Source: a bacterium ADurb.Bin236 (lineage in GTDB: Bacteria; UBP15; UBA6099). From it: a DNA stretch of 64,000 bases. Position 1 is the first letter of the stretch. The number at the start of each line of letters is the position of its first letter. The notes beneath the pieces are model-generated. The model saw only the letters and a list, made by a program, of their open reading frames with translations. It had not been told where the DNA came from and searched no databases. The DNA is taken from assembly GCA_002069885.1 (NCBI GenBank), contig MWCD01000007.1:1-64000 (forward strand), read 5' to 3'. Made by a program: the position numbers and the translations under genes. Below, in pieces: positions 8,421 to 18,317 of the stretch.

Positions 8421-9581
8421 TCAGTCTCTGATTCTTTCAAAGTGAATAATATCGTGAACGGAGCCGACTCGGTTGTCGCTCCAAACGGGGCGCACGCGGT
8501 CGCCTTTTTTGGTGTCCGCGAGGTCCTCGTTTTTCAGCAGATGCCAGAATGTTTCTTCCTTGCCGATGCCGTCCAGCAATATGTGCACCTGAGCGTAAGG
8601 AGTCTCGCGGGTTTCGCCCGTGAGCGGGTCGGGGCTGGAGTAGTAAATAATCTCGATGAGGGTTATCGTGCCCGACGGCCCGACCTCTATCATGTCGCCC
8701 GCCCAGCAGCGGCATTCCGCGCACACCTCGCGCGGCGGAACCTGCATGCGGCCGCACTTCGGACACTTGTTCGCGAGTATCTTCTTTTCGATAAGCCCCT
8801 CGAAGAACTTGCCCATCACCGGCCCGGTGGAATACTTCATGTCAACCGATATATTTCTCTTTATGACAATCAGTTCCTGCTCTTCCTCTTCCTTGGGCGG
8901 CTCGAACTTGGCGAATATTTTCGGCAGTTGCATCGCCACGTTCATATCGCCTTTAAGTTTCAGCCTTCCAGATCCCATTGCCACCATCGGGTCCAGTTTG
9001 CCGAGGATCAAATCGATGTAGTCTTTGGCCTTCACGCTGTTGACGACGGCGCAATTGTCGCGCAGCCCGGTTTCGAGCGCGCATTTGCCGTCTTTTAAGA
9101 CGGCGGTCCACTGTCCGCCGCCGTCGCCTGTGATGTCGTATCCCACCGAGATATCCAGTCCGGCTGCGTTTTGCGGCTGGAAACGCGCCACCAGAGTGTC
9201 GAATATTCCCTGAACGGTGACGGCGCTTTTCTTGGGCAGGGAATATCTGGTGAACATTTTGGCGGACGCGGCGACCAGCGCCATGTCGCCCTCGATCTTT
9301 ATCTTGCCGGACATAAAAGCTTGCGTTCCGTCGATCTTGCCGATGTTCACGCCGACGAAAGTCTCCGCGTCGGCTGACGTTTTGACGGAGAAGCCGGATA
9401 GGTCGTCAGTCTTGGCGACTTTCACGGAGTCGTCGCGGACTTCCACCAGCCATTTTCCGCCGCCGTCGCCAGAGATATCGTACGCGAGGACGGCGTTGAC
9501 GCCCTTCGCGCCTTCGACGCGGAAACGGGCTTCCATTGTGTTGAAAATATCTTCCACGCTTACATCAAAGTATTTGGCCAT
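8421..9581 (-). CDS. Tandem SCP2 - DUF35 fusion protein
   Basis: 386 residues. Two consecutive SCP2 sterol-carrier-like domains (about 1-113 and 118-228), each with an IFDTL/IFNTM start, a YDISGDGGGKW or YDITGDGGGQW turn and a SGKIKIEGDM or SGRLKLKGDM end, are followed by a DUF35 zinc ribbon (CPKCGRMQVPPREVCAEC) and OB fold. The start at 9581 has AGGAGG nine bases upstream and sits 2 bp after the preceding thiolase-like gene; a start at 9617 would overlap that gene. SCP2 domains bind lipids or acyl-CoAs; DUF35 domains pair with thiolase-fold enzymes. The fusion suggests handing a hydrophobic acyl chain to the thiolase-like partner (inference). Confidence 0.9.
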   Translation of the reverse strand: MAKYFDVSVEDIFNTMEARFRVEGAKGVNAVLAYDISGDGGGKWLVEVRDDSVKVAKTDDLSGFSVKTSADAETFVGVNIGKIDGTQAFMSGKIKIEGDMALVAASAKMFTRYSLPKKSAVTVQGIFDTLVARFQPQNAAGLDISVGYDITGDGGGQWTAVLKDGKCALETGLRDNCAVVNSVKAKDYIDLILGKLDPMVAMGSGRLKLKGDMNVAMQLPKIFAKFEPPKEEEEQELIVIKRNISVDMKYSTGPVMGKFFEGLIEKKILANKCPKCGRMQVPPREVCAECRCWAGDMIEVGPSGTITLIEIIYYSSPDPLTGETRETPYAQVHILLDGIGKEETFWHLLKNEDLADTKKGDRVRPVWSDNRVGSVHDIIHFERIRD

Positions 9582-9582
9582 G

Positions 9583-10788
9583 TCACTCAGCCTCCTGCCA
9601 GTCAAGGTCTTTTTCAAGCATGAACAGAACGGTCCAGAAAGTGCCTCCGAAACCGGATGCGAGGGCGTGTTTCACCTCGCGCGGGATCTGATGCGCGCCG
9701 GCGTCGCCTCTCACCTGAAGGGCCGCTTCGGCCACTCTCAGCGCCGCCGTCGCCCCGATAGGATTCGTCGATATGACTCCCCCCGACGGGTTCAGCGGGA
9801 ACGAGCCGTTTATTGACACCTCGTCGTTTTCCACCATCTTGAGGTGTTCGTCTCCTTCGAGTTGGAGGAACTCCCTCAGCCAGTCCAAGCCCCACCACGA
9901 GGACGGGTCGTACATCTCGAACACGTCGAAATATTCCCTCGGATTAGTTATGCCGTTGCGGCCGAATAGCTTGCGCGCCGCGTTGTGGTGGGTGACTTCC
10001 TGATTCTCGTTGATGCCGAACATGTTGAAAGTTTCTTCTCTATGGACGGTGACATGGTCGCGTATCCATACGGGTTTCTTGGATATTTTTTTCGCTTTTT
10101 CCTCGCAGGCGAGGATGATGGCGACCGCGCCGTCGCTCTGAGAGCACATGTGGATAAGTCGCAATTCGCCGACAAGCTGCGGGGAGTTGACCATGAGGTC
10201 GTCAATCTGGTCGTAGTCAAGTCCGAAGTTGCGGTGCGCGTGCGGGTTGAGCGATGCGTGTTTGTCCAGAGTAACGCGGAGCCTCATAGCGGCGCGCTTC
10301 GCTCTGTCCGCGCCGAACTCGTTGATTGTTTTTTCCGCGGTGGCGCCTGTCAGCGCTCCGGTCTGCAGGTTGCGCGCCCAGAGCGGGTCCGCCATATTCG
10401 TTATGCCGCCCGTGGTGTGCCCCTCCTGCTGCTTCTCAAACCCGATGATCATAACTATGTCATGGAGTCCTGAAGCCACGATATTGTCTCCGACGCCTAC
10501 GATAGTGGCTCCGGTCGTTCCTCCGGTGGTGACGCGGTAGCAGGCCTTGCCGTAGCCGCCTGTGCCGATGACGTGCCATAGGTCGGGCTGGTGCACCATC
10601 TCAAACAATTCCATGTTGCCGTGAACCAGAGCGTCCACGTCTTCGATGCCGATTCCGGCGTCCTTCAGAGCCAGTTCCACCGCTTCGTGGATCATCTCCG
10701 GCTGATTGACGTCTTCACGGTGGCTCGAGTGGTGAGTCTGCCCGATTCCGACTATCGCCACGTTTCTGTTCTTTTTATGTTTCTTCAT
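9583..10788 (-). CDS. Thiolase-fold protein lacking catalytic Cys and His (Ltp2-like)
   Basis: 401 residues from the ATG at 10788, preceded by GGGAGGTG; a GTG at 10797 would overlap that site. Sequence landmarks are those of SCPx/lipid-transfer-type thiolases: MIIGFEK, NPSGG and AALRVAEAALQVRG. Measured from GFEK, the position of the thiolase nucleophile (CATG in SCPx) reads GTTG, so Cys is Gly; the GHP motif reads TNP, so His is Asn. Claisen chemistry is therefore unlikely. The best-known Cys-less relative is Ltp2, a retro-aldolase that works with the DUF35 protein ChsH2. Two DUF35 genes follow immediately, which fits that model. Confidence 0.85.
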   Translation of the reverse strand: MKKHKKNRNVAIVGIGQTHHSSHREDVNQPEMIHEAVELALKDAGIGIEDVDALVHGNMELFEMVHQPDLWHVIGTGGYGKACYRVTTGGTTGATIVGVGDNIVASGLHDIVMIIGFEKQQEGHTTGGITNMADPLWARNLQTGALTGATAEKTINEFGADRAKRAAMRLRVTLDKHASLNPHAHRNFGLDYDQIDDLMVNSPQLVGELRLIHMCSQSDGAVAIILACEEKAKKISKKPVWIRDHVTVHREETFNMFGINENQEVTHHNAARKLFGRNGITNPREYFDVFEMYDPSSWWGLDWLREFLQLEGDEHLKMVENDEVSINGSFPLNPSGGVISTNPIGATAALRVAEAALQVRGDAGAHQIPREVKHALASGFGGTFWTVLFMLEKDLDWQEAE

Positions 10789-10804
10789 GGGTTTCACCTC
10801 CCGC

Positions 10805-11950
10805 TCAGTTTTCGAGAATCATGACTGCTTGATGTTGTCCGGCAGGGCCGGTCGTGCCTTGAGCGACAGCGCGCTTGGCTCCGGCGACCTGCCTTTCGCC
10901 CGCCTCGCCGCGCAGTTGAACAACCGCTTCTGCCGCTCTCGCCAACCCGCCTATCATTATCGGGTTGCCCGCCAGCATTCCCCCGGACGGGTTGATTTTC
11001 CCTGTTTCAAGAATGCCGCTTTCTATCCATTCGCCGCCTTTGTTCTCGTCGCAAAGGCCGAGGCCCTCGGCCCACATTGCAAGTTGATACGCGTAAGCGT
11101 CGTTTATCTCGACAACGTCGAACGCGCCCTTTGCGTCGGACACCCCGGCCATCTTGCATGCGGCGGCGGACGCTTTTTTCAGAGAGAAATTCGACGCAAG
11201 GTCCCTGTCTCCGAAGAAATAGCTGTCCATGCAGTTCGACCAGCCTGTGAGCCAAACGGGCTTATCCGTGTATTCCTTGTATTTGTCTTCGGCGGCCAGC
11301 AGCATAGCGACGGCCCCGTCGGAAACCGGGTACGCGTGGAGTGTCCGGATCGGGTCGCACAACATTGGAGAATTGACGACTTGTTCGATTGTGACCAGTT
11401 CCCGCGCGTTCGCGAGCGGATTCTTGGCGGCATTGCGCCTCGCGTTGACAACAGCTTTTGCAAGTTGCGTTTCGGATATTCCCGATTTCAGCGCGTAGGC
11501 TCGGGCTTGGAGCGCCGCGCCTTTCTCGAAGTCTAGCCCCAGATCCCTGCAGTAGAACGGGTCGAACGCGAGGTTAGAGCACATGTTCCGGCTTTCGGTT
11601 TGAGATTCTTTCGTGTGGCCCACAACGAGAACGACATCGTCATGGCCGGACATGATGCACGCCATGGCGTAAGCGATGGCGTTGATGCCGTCCTGAGCCG
11701 TTTTCTCCTCGCCCCTGAAATGCGCGCCAACGGCGTCCGTTATTCCGTTGTCCGATATGGTGCGCGCGTCGAAAACGTCGTCGGAACATGTCACGATGTT
11801 TCTGATGCCCGTTTCCTCATTCCAGTCGACGCCAGTCTGTTTGACAATGCTTTCGACAGTCTCGAAGCACATCTGTTGGAAACGCTTTTGCCACATGTTG
11901 GAAACGAACCCTGTCTGCGCCACAGCGCAAACGGCAACTCTTCTTGCCAT
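10805..11950 (-). CDS. Second thiolase-fold protein lacking catalytic Cys and His
   Basis: 381 residues, first gene of the operon, with GGAGGTGAAAT before the ATG. Family landmarks: VVLVVGHTKES, FDVVEINDAYAY and NPSGGMLAGNP. Aligned on VVGH, the nucleophile position reads AQDG (Cys to Ala), and the usual GHP is GNP (His to Asn). It is clearly a paralogue of the next gene and has lost the same two catalytic residues by different substitutions. The pair may form a heteromeric complex with the two DUF35 proteins downstream. Function could be aldolase-type C-C bond cleavage or a structural subunit; this cannot be settled here. Confidence 0.82.
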   Translation of the reverse strand: MARRVAVCAVAQTGFVSNMWQKRFQQMCFETVESIVKQTGVDWNEETGIRNIVTCSDDVFDARTISDNGITDAVGAHFRGEEKTAQDGINAIAYAMACIMSGHDDVVLVVGHTKESQTESRNMCSNLAFDPFYCRDLGLDFEKGAALQARAYALKSGISETQLAKAVVNARRNAAKNPLANARELVTIEQVVNSPMLCDPIRTLHAYPVSDGAVAMLLAAEDKYKEYTDKPVWLTGWSNCMDSYFFGDRDLASNFSLKKASAAACKMAGVSDAKGAFDVVEINDAYAYQLAMWAEGLGLCDENKGGEWIESGILETGKINPSGGMLAGNPIMIGGLARAAEAVVQLRGEAGERQVAGAKRAVAQGTTGPAGQHQAVMILEN

Positions 11951-12060
11951 ATTTCACCTCCGGATGTGCGGGCGCGACGCGCGCCCAAATCTCTGAAAGT
12001 AATCTATTAATAACTTGCCGGGTCGTTCCGGCTAGACTACTTTACTCTACCGGGCGAAGA

Positions 12061-12089
12061 ATTATCAAGCGTTTTGTGAAATTTGTCAC
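12061..12089 (-). promoter_or_regulatory. Predicted sigma70 promoter of the thiolase/DUF35 operon
   Basis: Minus strand GTGACA, 17-nt spacer, GATAAT, about 110 bp before the first gene. The leader contains two GC-rich hairpins (12018-12033 and 11970-11986, the second with a perfect 7-bp stem), which could influence transcript stability. Confidence 0.55.
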
Positions 12090-12125
12090 CAGCGCGCAGC
12101 GAATTTGGAAAGGAAGGCAAAGGAA

Positions 12126-12159
12126 CAAAAAAAAAGCCCCCGCTTAGGGGGGCTTTTTT
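12126..12159 (-). terminator. Rho-independent terminator of acs
   Basis: Stem GCCCCC/GGGGGC flanked by a long A run on one side and T run on the other. Read on the minus strand, it lies 33 bp after the acs stop codon and ends in nine T residues. It separates acs from the promoter of the thiolase operon. Confidence 0.9.
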
Positions 12160-12191
12160 GTTTTTAATGTTGTCCGCTTGCGCGGGCCGCG

Positions 12192-14156
12192 TCACGGTCT
12201 TTCGGACACGAGTTTGTCAACGACTGTCGGGTCAGCGAGAGTCGAGGTGTCGCCCATGTCGCCAATGTCGTTGGCGGCGATCTTCTTGAGGATGCGGCGC
12301 ATGATTTTGCCCGAGCGTGTCTTGGGCAGCGCGTCGGCGAACTGGATGACGTCCGGAGTGGCGATCGGGCCGATCTCCTTGCGAACCCAGTTGCGAAGCT
12401 CTTTCAGGAGGTCTTCGCTCTTCTCGATGCCAGCTTTGAGAGTGACGAAAGCGTAGATTCCCTGTCCCTTGATGTCGTGAGGCATCGGGACGACTGCCGA
12501 TTCGGCGACTTTCTCGTGAGCGACGAGCGCGGACTCGATTTCCATCGTGCCGAGCCTGTGGCCGGAGACATTGATGACGTCGTCGACGCGGCCCATGAGC
12601 CTGAAGTAGCCGTCAGCGTCCTTGATGGCTCCGTCGCCTGTGAGATATTTGCCGGGATAAGTTCCGAAGTAAGCGTCTTTGAATCTTTCGGGGTCTTTGT
12701 AAATCGTGCGCATCATGCCGGGCCATGGCTGATTGATGCAGAGATATCCGCCTTGGCCTGCGCCGACTTCTTCGTTGCTCTCGTTGACGACGATCGGATC
12801 GACGCCGAAGAAGGGCAGTCCGGCGGAGCCGGGCTTCTGGACATCCGCGCCGGGCAGTGTGGCGATCAGGATGCCGCCGGTTTCAGTCTGCCACCACGTG
12901 TCCACTATCGGGCATCTCTCTTTGCCGATAACGGTGTAGTACCACATCCACGCTTCCGGGTTGATGGGTTCGCCGACCGAGCCGAGGAGGCGAAGCGTGC
13001 TTAGGTCGCGTCCGTTCGGCCACTGGTCTCCGTCTCTCATCATCGCGCGCAGAGCGGTGGGGGCGGTGTAGAATATGGAGACTTTATATTTCTCGACAAC
13101 CTGCCAGAACCTGTCCGGCTGCGGATAGTTCGGCACGCCTTCGAACATGATCGAGGAGTTTCCGATGCCCAGCGGGCCGTACACGATGTAGCTGTGTCCG
13201 GTGACCCAGCCGATGTCGGCGGTGCACCAGTACATGTCTTCGGGCTTCATGTCGAAGATGTACTTGCAGGTCATCATGACGTACAGCAGATATCCGGCCT
13301 GCGAGTGTAGAACGCCTTTCGGTTTCCCTGTCGAGCCGGAGGTGTAGAGGATGAACAGCGGGTCTTCGGAGTCCATCTGTTCGGGAGCGCATTCGACGGA
13401 GGCTTTCGCCATCGCGGCATCCCACCACAGGTCTCTTCCGTCCTGCATGTTGATTTCGTTGCCTGTGCGCTTTACGACGACGCAATTCTTGACCGACGGG
13501 GACTGGCTCATCGCAGTGTCGGCGTTGTTCTTCAGCGGGATGGTCTTTCCGGAGCGGAAGGAGCCGTCGCTGGTCACGAGTACGCTGGCTTCGGAGTCGA
13601 TGAGTCTGTCGCGCAGAGCTTCAGCGCTGAATCCGCCGAACACTATCGAGTGGATAGCTCCGACTCTGGTGCAGGCGAGCATTGATATGGCCAGTTCGGG
13701 GATCATGGGCATGTACAGGCAGACCCTGTCGCCCTTTTTCACGCCGAGGCCTTTGAGCACGTTGGCGAATTTGCTGACTTCGTCCAGCAACTGCTTGAAG
13801 GTGTATTTCTTCGCGTCGCCTTCCGGCTCGCCTTCCCATATCAGGGCCACATTGTCGCCCTTGCCGTTCTTCACATGCCTGTCGAGGCAGTTGTAGGAAA
13901 CATTCATCTTGCCGCCGATGAAGTATTTCGCAAACGGGGCTTCCCATTCGAGAACCTTTGTGAAGGGCTCGAACCAGTCGATCATTTCTTTCGCTCTCTC
14001 GCTCCAGAACGCTCCCTGATCGGTGATCGAAGCTTTCCACAGCTTGTCGTACTCCTCGCGGGATTTCACGCGCGCTTTCGCCACAAAATCGGCGCTCGGA
14101 GCAAATGTCCTCTGTTCAGTTAATACTGAGTCAAAACCTTTCTTTTCTTCTGCCAT
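12192..14156 (-). CDS. acs: Acetyl-CoA synthetase, AMP-forming
   Basis: 654 residues, the normal length for Acs. It activates acetate to acetyl-CoA through acetyl-AMP. Seen: the N-terminal ACAS domain ([17 protein letters not shown]), ATP/AMP signature [12 protein letters not shown] near residue 270, [17 protein letters not shown], and the C-terminal [13 protein letters not shown] near residue 620, where the lysine is the usual acetylation-controlled catalytic residue. It is a single-gene transcript with a near-consensus promoter at 14310-14338 and a strong terminator. Confidence 0.97.
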   Translation of the reverse strand: MAEEKKGFDSVLTEQRTFAPSADFVAKARVKSREEYDKLWKASITDQGAFWSERAKEMIDWFEPFTKVLEWEAPFAKYFIGGKMNVSYNCLDRHVKNGKGDNVALIWEGEPEGDAKKYTFKQLLDEVSKFANVLKGLGVKKGDRVCLYMPMIPELAISMLACTRVGAIHSIVFGGFSAEALRDRLIDSEASVLVTSDGSFRSGKTIPLKNNADTAMSQSPSVKNCVVVKRTGNEINMQDGRDLWWDAAMAKASVECAPEQMDSEDPLFILYTSGSTGKPKGVLHSQAGYLLYVMMTCKYIFDMKPEDMYWCTADIGWVTGHSYIVYGPLGIGNSSIMFEGVPNYPQPDRFWQVVEKYKVSIFYTAPTALRAMMRDGDQWPNGRDLSTLRLLGSVGEPINPEAWMWYYTVIGKERCPIVDTWWQTETGGILIATLPGADVQKPGSAGLPFFGVDPIVVNESNEEVGAGQGGYLCINQPWPGMMRTIYKDPERFKDAYFGTYPGKYLTGDGAIKDADGYFRLMGRVDDVINVSGHRLGTMEIESALVAHEKVAESAVVPMPHDIKGQGIYAFVTLKAGIEKSEDLLKELRNWVRKEIGPIATPDVIQFADALPKTRSGKIMRRILKKIAANDIGDMGDTSTLADPTVVDKLVSERP

Positions 14157-14309
14157 TCCTTGACCTCCATTTATCCTTGAGTTTTGAACGTTGCCCTTGT
14201 CATCAGTGGGCGGCAGCTTTTTTGCTCTTGCGACTCGCCGTCCCGCTTGTCGTTTTGAAACGTGCCAAAATCGGCTTTATTAATACATTACCTATTCAAC
14301 AGCAGAGTT

Positions 14310-14338
14310 ATTCTAATTGCGGAGGTATGGGGTGTCAA
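14310..14338 (-). promoter_or_regulatory. Strong predicted sigma70 promoter of acs
   Basis: Minus strand TTGACA (perfect -35), 17-nt spacer, TAGAAT. It gives a leader of about 145 nt before acs. Confidence 0.7.
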
Positions 14339-14540
14339 GGCAATGTGAATAATTTCTCAAACTGTCTTTTCGCACCTAATCAATAGTCTCCAAACTCAAA
14401 TCGAGCGGCTATGAGAACGATGCGTCGATCTTGGAGCTTCCTGCTTGAATTCGGCATTGCGGCGCAGGCATTATCTGTTTTTATGTTTGATTTTAATCCG
14501 AGCTGGAAGTTTCTGTAGTTCGTTTTTTGCTGATTCCGTC

Positions 14541-14569
14541 TTGATTATTATTTATGTTTTTACTATAAA
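14541..14569 (+). promoter_or_regulatory. Predicted sigma70 promoter of the CoA-transferase gene
   Basis: TTGATT, 17-nt spacer, TATAAA, about 57 bp before the ATG at 14626. Confidence 0.65.
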
Positions 14570-14625
14570 TTGGTTGCTCCGGCCTCGAAATAGGCCGTCC
14601 ACGCTCAGGGGAGGCTCCAATAACC

Positions 14626-16812
14626 ATGGAAAAACAGATGCCGAAAATGTACGACCAGATATCGCCTTGCATCGACGATATCATGTCAAAAATTGGAAAA
14701 CATGTGACGCTCGGCCTGCCGATCGCGGTAGGGAAGCCGACTCTGGTGGCAAACGAGTTCTATAGACGCGCAAAGGCTGATCCTTCAATGACTCTGCTCA
14801 TCATGAGCGGCCTGAACCTTGAAAAACCAAAGGGAAAAAGCGAGTTGGAACGCCGTTTCCTCGGCCCTCTCGTCGCGCGTCTGTTTCCGGACTATCCCGA
14901 TCCTGAATACATGATCGATTCGGCCAAAAACGCTCTGCCGGACAATGTTTCGCTGAGAGATTTTTATGTGACTCCGGGCGGATACTTGAACAACCAGTAC
15001 GTTCAGCAGGGCCACATATCGTCGAACTACACGCACGTGCCGAGGGACGTGAAGAACTACGGCCTGAACGTGGCGGCGGTAATGGTGCGCAGGGGCATGG
15101 CGGACGGGCAGGAGGCGTACAGCCTCAGCAGCAACGCGGACGCTCCGGCTGACATGATTGCCGAACTGCTCGGCGAACGAAGAAAAGGGGCTGAGGGCAG
15201 GAAAGTCGCCGTCCTCGGTCAGGTCAATCAGAACCTTCCCTTTATGTACGGCACGGCGAAGGTCGAGCCGGAAGCGTTCACCGAAATAATTGATAATCCG
15301 AACTTCTATCACCAGTTGTTCGGCCCGCCCCGCGAGCCTGTGACGGTCACCGACTACTTCGTCGGCGTCAACACTTCTCCGCTCATCCTCGACGACGGAT
15401 GCATCCAGATCGGCATCGGCTCTCTCGGCGACGCCCTCTCGTATGGCCTCATGCTCCGCCACAGCCACAACGACACTTATAAAAAGTTGCTGAAAGAAAC
15501 TGGCCTTCTCGCTAACCATGCGGACACTATAGCCGCCGCTGGCGGGCTTGAGCCTTTCAAACACGGCTTGTCCGTCTGCACCGAACTTGTCATCGACGGG
15601 TTCCTTCGCCTGATGGACGCCGGAATTATCAAGCGCAACGTCTATGAAAACCTTCCTCTTCAGAGGCTGCTCAATCAGGGCAGGATTACGGAGGAAGTGA
15701 GCATAAAAACCATCGAGGAACTGCTGGCCGACGGCGCTCTATCCGCCAAACTCACAGAAGCGGACTTCAAGTTCCTGTCGGAGTTCGGAATCCTGCGCGA
15801 CGGGGTGTCGTTCTCGAACGGTTCCATAGTTACAGCGGACGGCGCGTCCATCCCGGCGGATTTCTCGGTAGGCGCGAACATGGACGCCATCGCCAAGAAC
15901 TGCCTCGGCTCCAAACTGCGCAACGGATTGAACGTGCACGGCAGTTTCTTCCTCGGCCCGCAGAGCTTCTACAAAGCCCTCAACGATATGACTCAGGAAG
16001 AGCGTAACAGGATAAGGATGCGCGAGATAAGCTTCACCAATCAGCTTTACGGAGACGAAGAACTGAAACGCCTCCAAAGGAAGAACGCCCGGTTCGTGAA
16101 CGTCTCTCTGATGACGACCATCCTTGGCGCCGCTGTTTCCGACGCGCTTGACGACGGCAGAGTGGTGAGCGGCGTGGGCGGGCAGTACAACTTCGTGTGC
16201 ATGGCCCACGAGATCGCCAACGGCAGGTCGGTCATCATCCTCCGCAGCACGAGAGGCGCGGGCGAAGAGACCATCTCAAATGTGGTGTTCAACTACGGGC
16301 ATGTCACCATCCCCAGACACCTCAAGGACATCATCGTCACCGAATACGGCATAGCGGATGTGCGCGGCCGCTCGGACAGCGACTGCGTGCGCGCCATCCT
16401 GAATATCGCCGACTCCAGATTCCAGAACGACCTGCTTGAAAAGGCGAAGAAGAGCCTGAAAGTAAGGAAAGACTATAAGATTCCCGACCAGTTCAGGAAC
16501 AACTATCCGGAGAGGCTGCAAGCCGCCATCAAGCCGTACATCAAGGAAGGGATGTTCCAGCCGTTCCCGTTCGGCACTGATTTCACTCCCGAAGAGATAA
16601 AGCTGGGCAAGGCCCTCCGCGGCTTGAAAGCCGTCATGGAGAAAAAAGAATTCAAGCTTGCCAGCATACCGTCGGCTCTTAAGGCGCTGACTCCGCCGGC
16701 CGCCTCCAAGATTTATCTTGAGCGGATGGGGTTGGACAAGCCGAAATCGCCGAAGGAAACAGTGATGCAGAAACTGGTTCTTTTCGCTCTCGCAAACGAC
16801 GGCGTTATCTGA
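14626..16812 (+). CDS. Acetyl-CoA hydrolase/CoA-transferase family protein (long form)
   Basis: 728 residues, well above the roughly 430-550 of classical acetate CoA-transferases, and matching the long subgroup with an extra middle section. The C-terminal half carries the AcetylCoA hydrolase/transferase signature: VGGQYNFVCMAHEIANG, ILRSTRGAG, and TEYGIADVRGRSDSDC. It moves CoA between acetate (or another carboxylate) and an acyl-CoA, or hydrolyses acyl-CoA. The start is supported by GGGGAGG eleven bases upstream. It is divergent from acs and followed by acetyl-CoA acetyltransferase, so it belongs to an acetyl/acetoacetyl-CoA module. Confidence 0.85.
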   Translation: MEKQMPKMYDQISPCIDDIMSKIGKHVTLGLPIAVGKPTLVANEFYRRAKADPSMTLLIMSGLNLEKPKGKSELERRFLGPLVARLFPDYPDPEYMIDSAKNALPDNVSLRDFYVTPGGYLNNQYVQQGHISSNYTHVPRDVKNYGLNVAAVMVRRGMADGQEAYSLSSNADAPADMIAELLGERRKGAEGRKVAVLGQVNQNLPFMYGTAKVEPEAFTEIIDNPNFYHQLFGPPREPVTVTDYFVGVNTSPLILDDGCIQIGIGSLGDALSYGLMLRHSHNDTYKKLLKETGLLANHADTIAAAGGLEPFKHGLSVCTELVIDGFLRLMDAGIIKRNVYENLPLQRLLNQGRITEEVSIKTIEELLADGALSAKLTEADFKFLSEFGILRDGVSFSNGSIVTADGASIPADFSVGANMDAIAKNCLGSKLRNGLNVHGSFFLGPQSFYKALNDMTQEERNRIRMREISFTNQLYGDEELKRLQRKNARFVNVSLMTTILGAAVSDALDDGRVVSGVGGQYNFVCMAHEIANGRSVIILRSTRGAGEETISNVVFNYGHVTIPRHLKDIIVTEYGIADVRGRSDSDCVRAILNIADSRFQNDLLEKAKKSLKVRKDYKIPDQFRNNYPERLQAAIKPYIKEGMFQPFPFGTDFTPEEIKLGKALRGLKAVMEKKEFKLASIPSALKALTPPAASKIYLERMGLDKPKSPKETVMQKLVLFALANDGVI

Positions 16813-16968
16813 CGCGCGGAATTCAGCAGTCTCTCAGCGAGGCGTCTTCAACTCGGTTCCGCGCCGCGACAGGAAATGTTTTTCGCTCGGTTTTCCACTG
16901 GCGCATTCTTCGGAATGCAGGCGATACTGTGTCGCTATCTTCCGGTTTGCTCTGCCTTCTGAAAAGGG

Positions 16969-16997
16969 TTGCGAATTGGGGCGGATGAAACTAGAAT
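16969..16997 (+). promoter_or_regulatory. Predicted promoter of the acetyl-CoA acetyltransferase gene
   Basis: TTGCGA, 17-nt spacer, TAGAAT, with transcription expected about 25 bp before the start codon. Confidence 0.55.
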
Positions 16998-17027
16998 CTC
17001 GTTCAAGTTGTTTATGGAGGACACATC

Positions 17028-18227
17028 ATGAAAAGAGAAATTAACAAAAGAGACGCTGTGATTGTGAGCGCGTGCAGGACGGCGCTTGGAGGTTTCAACG
17101 GCGGGCTGTCCGGCGTCGAGGCCACAACGCTCGGTTCTCTTGCCATAGACGAAGCGATTAAGCGGGCCGGTCTGGCCAAGGAAGAAATCGAAGAAGTGAT
17201 AATGAGCCAAGTGCTTCCGTGCGGGTGCGGACAAAACCCGGCGCGGCAGGCGATGGTCAAGTCGGGTCTTCCGTGGGATACGGGAGCCACAACCATAAAC
17301 AAGGTTTGCGGCGGCGGGCTGAAAGCCATCATGTTGGCAGCTCAGGCCGTGCGTTGCGGAGATGCGGACATAACAATCGCGGGCGGCATGGAGAACATGA
17401 GCCGCGCCCCTTATTACTTGGACAAAGTAAGAGGCGGCTGCCGCATGGGCAACGCTCCTCTTATCGACCACATGGTTCATGACGGCCTGTGGGACATAGT
17501 GAACGATTTCCACATGGGAATCAGCAACGATCTTATCTGCGATAAATACGGAATCAGCCGCGAGGATCAGGACAAATACGCGGCCAGAAGCTACGAACGC
17601 GCGATGAAAGCTATCGCCGCCGGAAGATTCGACGAAGAGAAATTCCCGGTGATGATACCTTCCAAGAAGGGCGAGCCTGTAGCCATGACGACGGACGAGG
17701 GCGTTAGAGAAACGCCCTACGAGGCTCTTGCGGCGATGAAGCCGGCGTTTAGGAAAGACGGCTACGCCACCGCCGGGAACGCGTCGATAATAGCTGACGG
17801 CGCGTCCGCCGTCTGCGTGATGTCCCGCGAAGCCGCCGAGCGCAAAGGGATCGCCCCGATGGCCCGCATTGTCGCTTACGGCTCATCCGGGCTTGACATG
17901 AAATACGTCCTCATCGCTCCCATTCTGTCGATACCGAAAGTATTGAAGATTGCCGGGCTGAATTTGAAGGACATAGAGTTGCGGGAAGTCAATGAGGCTT
18001 TCTCCGGCTCCACAGTCTGCGCTATCAGGGAGCTTGGCTTGGACGAGGAGACGACGAACGTGAACGGCGGCTCGGTGGCGCTTGGGCATCCGATAGGCTG
18101 TTCTGGCGCGCGCGTGCTTACCACTCTTCTCTATGAGATGAAGAAACGGGACGTCAAGCTGGGCGAGGCTTCCCTCTGCCTCGGAGGCGGAGAAGCCGTC
18201 ACCATGATAGTCGAGCGCGAAAACTGA
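17028..18227 (+). CDS. atoB: Acetyl-CoA C-acetyltransferase (thiolase)
   Basis: 399 residues with all three catalytic elements of biosynthetic/degradative thiolase II: nucleophile Cys94 in NKVCGGGLKA, His in GHPIGCSGA, and the second Cys in CLGGGEAV. ASIIADGAS-type and NVNGG motifs are also in place. It condenses two acetyl-CoA to acetoacetyl-CoA or runs in reverse. A GGAGG lies ten bases before the ATG. It contrasts with the two Cys-less thiolase-fold proteins at 9.6-11.9 kb. The symbol is by function; phaA or thlA would describe it equally well. Confidence 0.93.
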   Translation: MKREINKRDAVIVSACRTALGGFNGGLSGVEATTLGSLAIDEAIKRAGLAKEEIEEVIMSQVLPCGCGQNPARQAMVKSGLPWDTGATTINKVCGGGLKAIMLAAQAVRCGDADITIAGGMENMSRAPYYLDKVRGGCRMGNAPLIDHMVHDGLWDIVNDFHMGISNDLICDKYGISREDQDKYAARSYERAMKAIAAGRFDEEKFPVMIPSKKGEPVAMTTDEGVRETPYEALAAMKPAFRKDGYATAGNASIIADGASAVCVMSREAAERKGIAPMARIVAYGSSGLDMKYVLIAPILSIPKVLKIAGLNLKDIELREVNEAFSGSTVCAIRELGLDEETTNVNGGSVALGHPIGCSGARVLTTLLYEMKKRDVKLGEASLCLGGGEAVTMIVEREN

Positions 18228-18317
18228 AACTGGCGTTTACTCTGGGAAAATAGAAATTCAAATAGCTTTATCAGCTTTTATATTCTTGAATAAAACTTTC
18301 CTGCGCTTGGCTCAATA

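Larger units (their letters stand above)
14157..14625. other. Divergent intergenic region, 469 bp
   Basis: No gene is seen. It holds two outward-facing promoters, for acs (14310-14338) and for the CoA-transferase gene (14541-14569). The middle, 14340-14540, is AT-rich and unexplained. Confidence 0.6.

Noticed and set aside
8400-9098. 232-residue plus-strand frame opposite the SCP2-DUF35 gene
   Set aside because: It is the antisense shadow of a clearly conserved protein; high GC third positions keep the opposite frame open.
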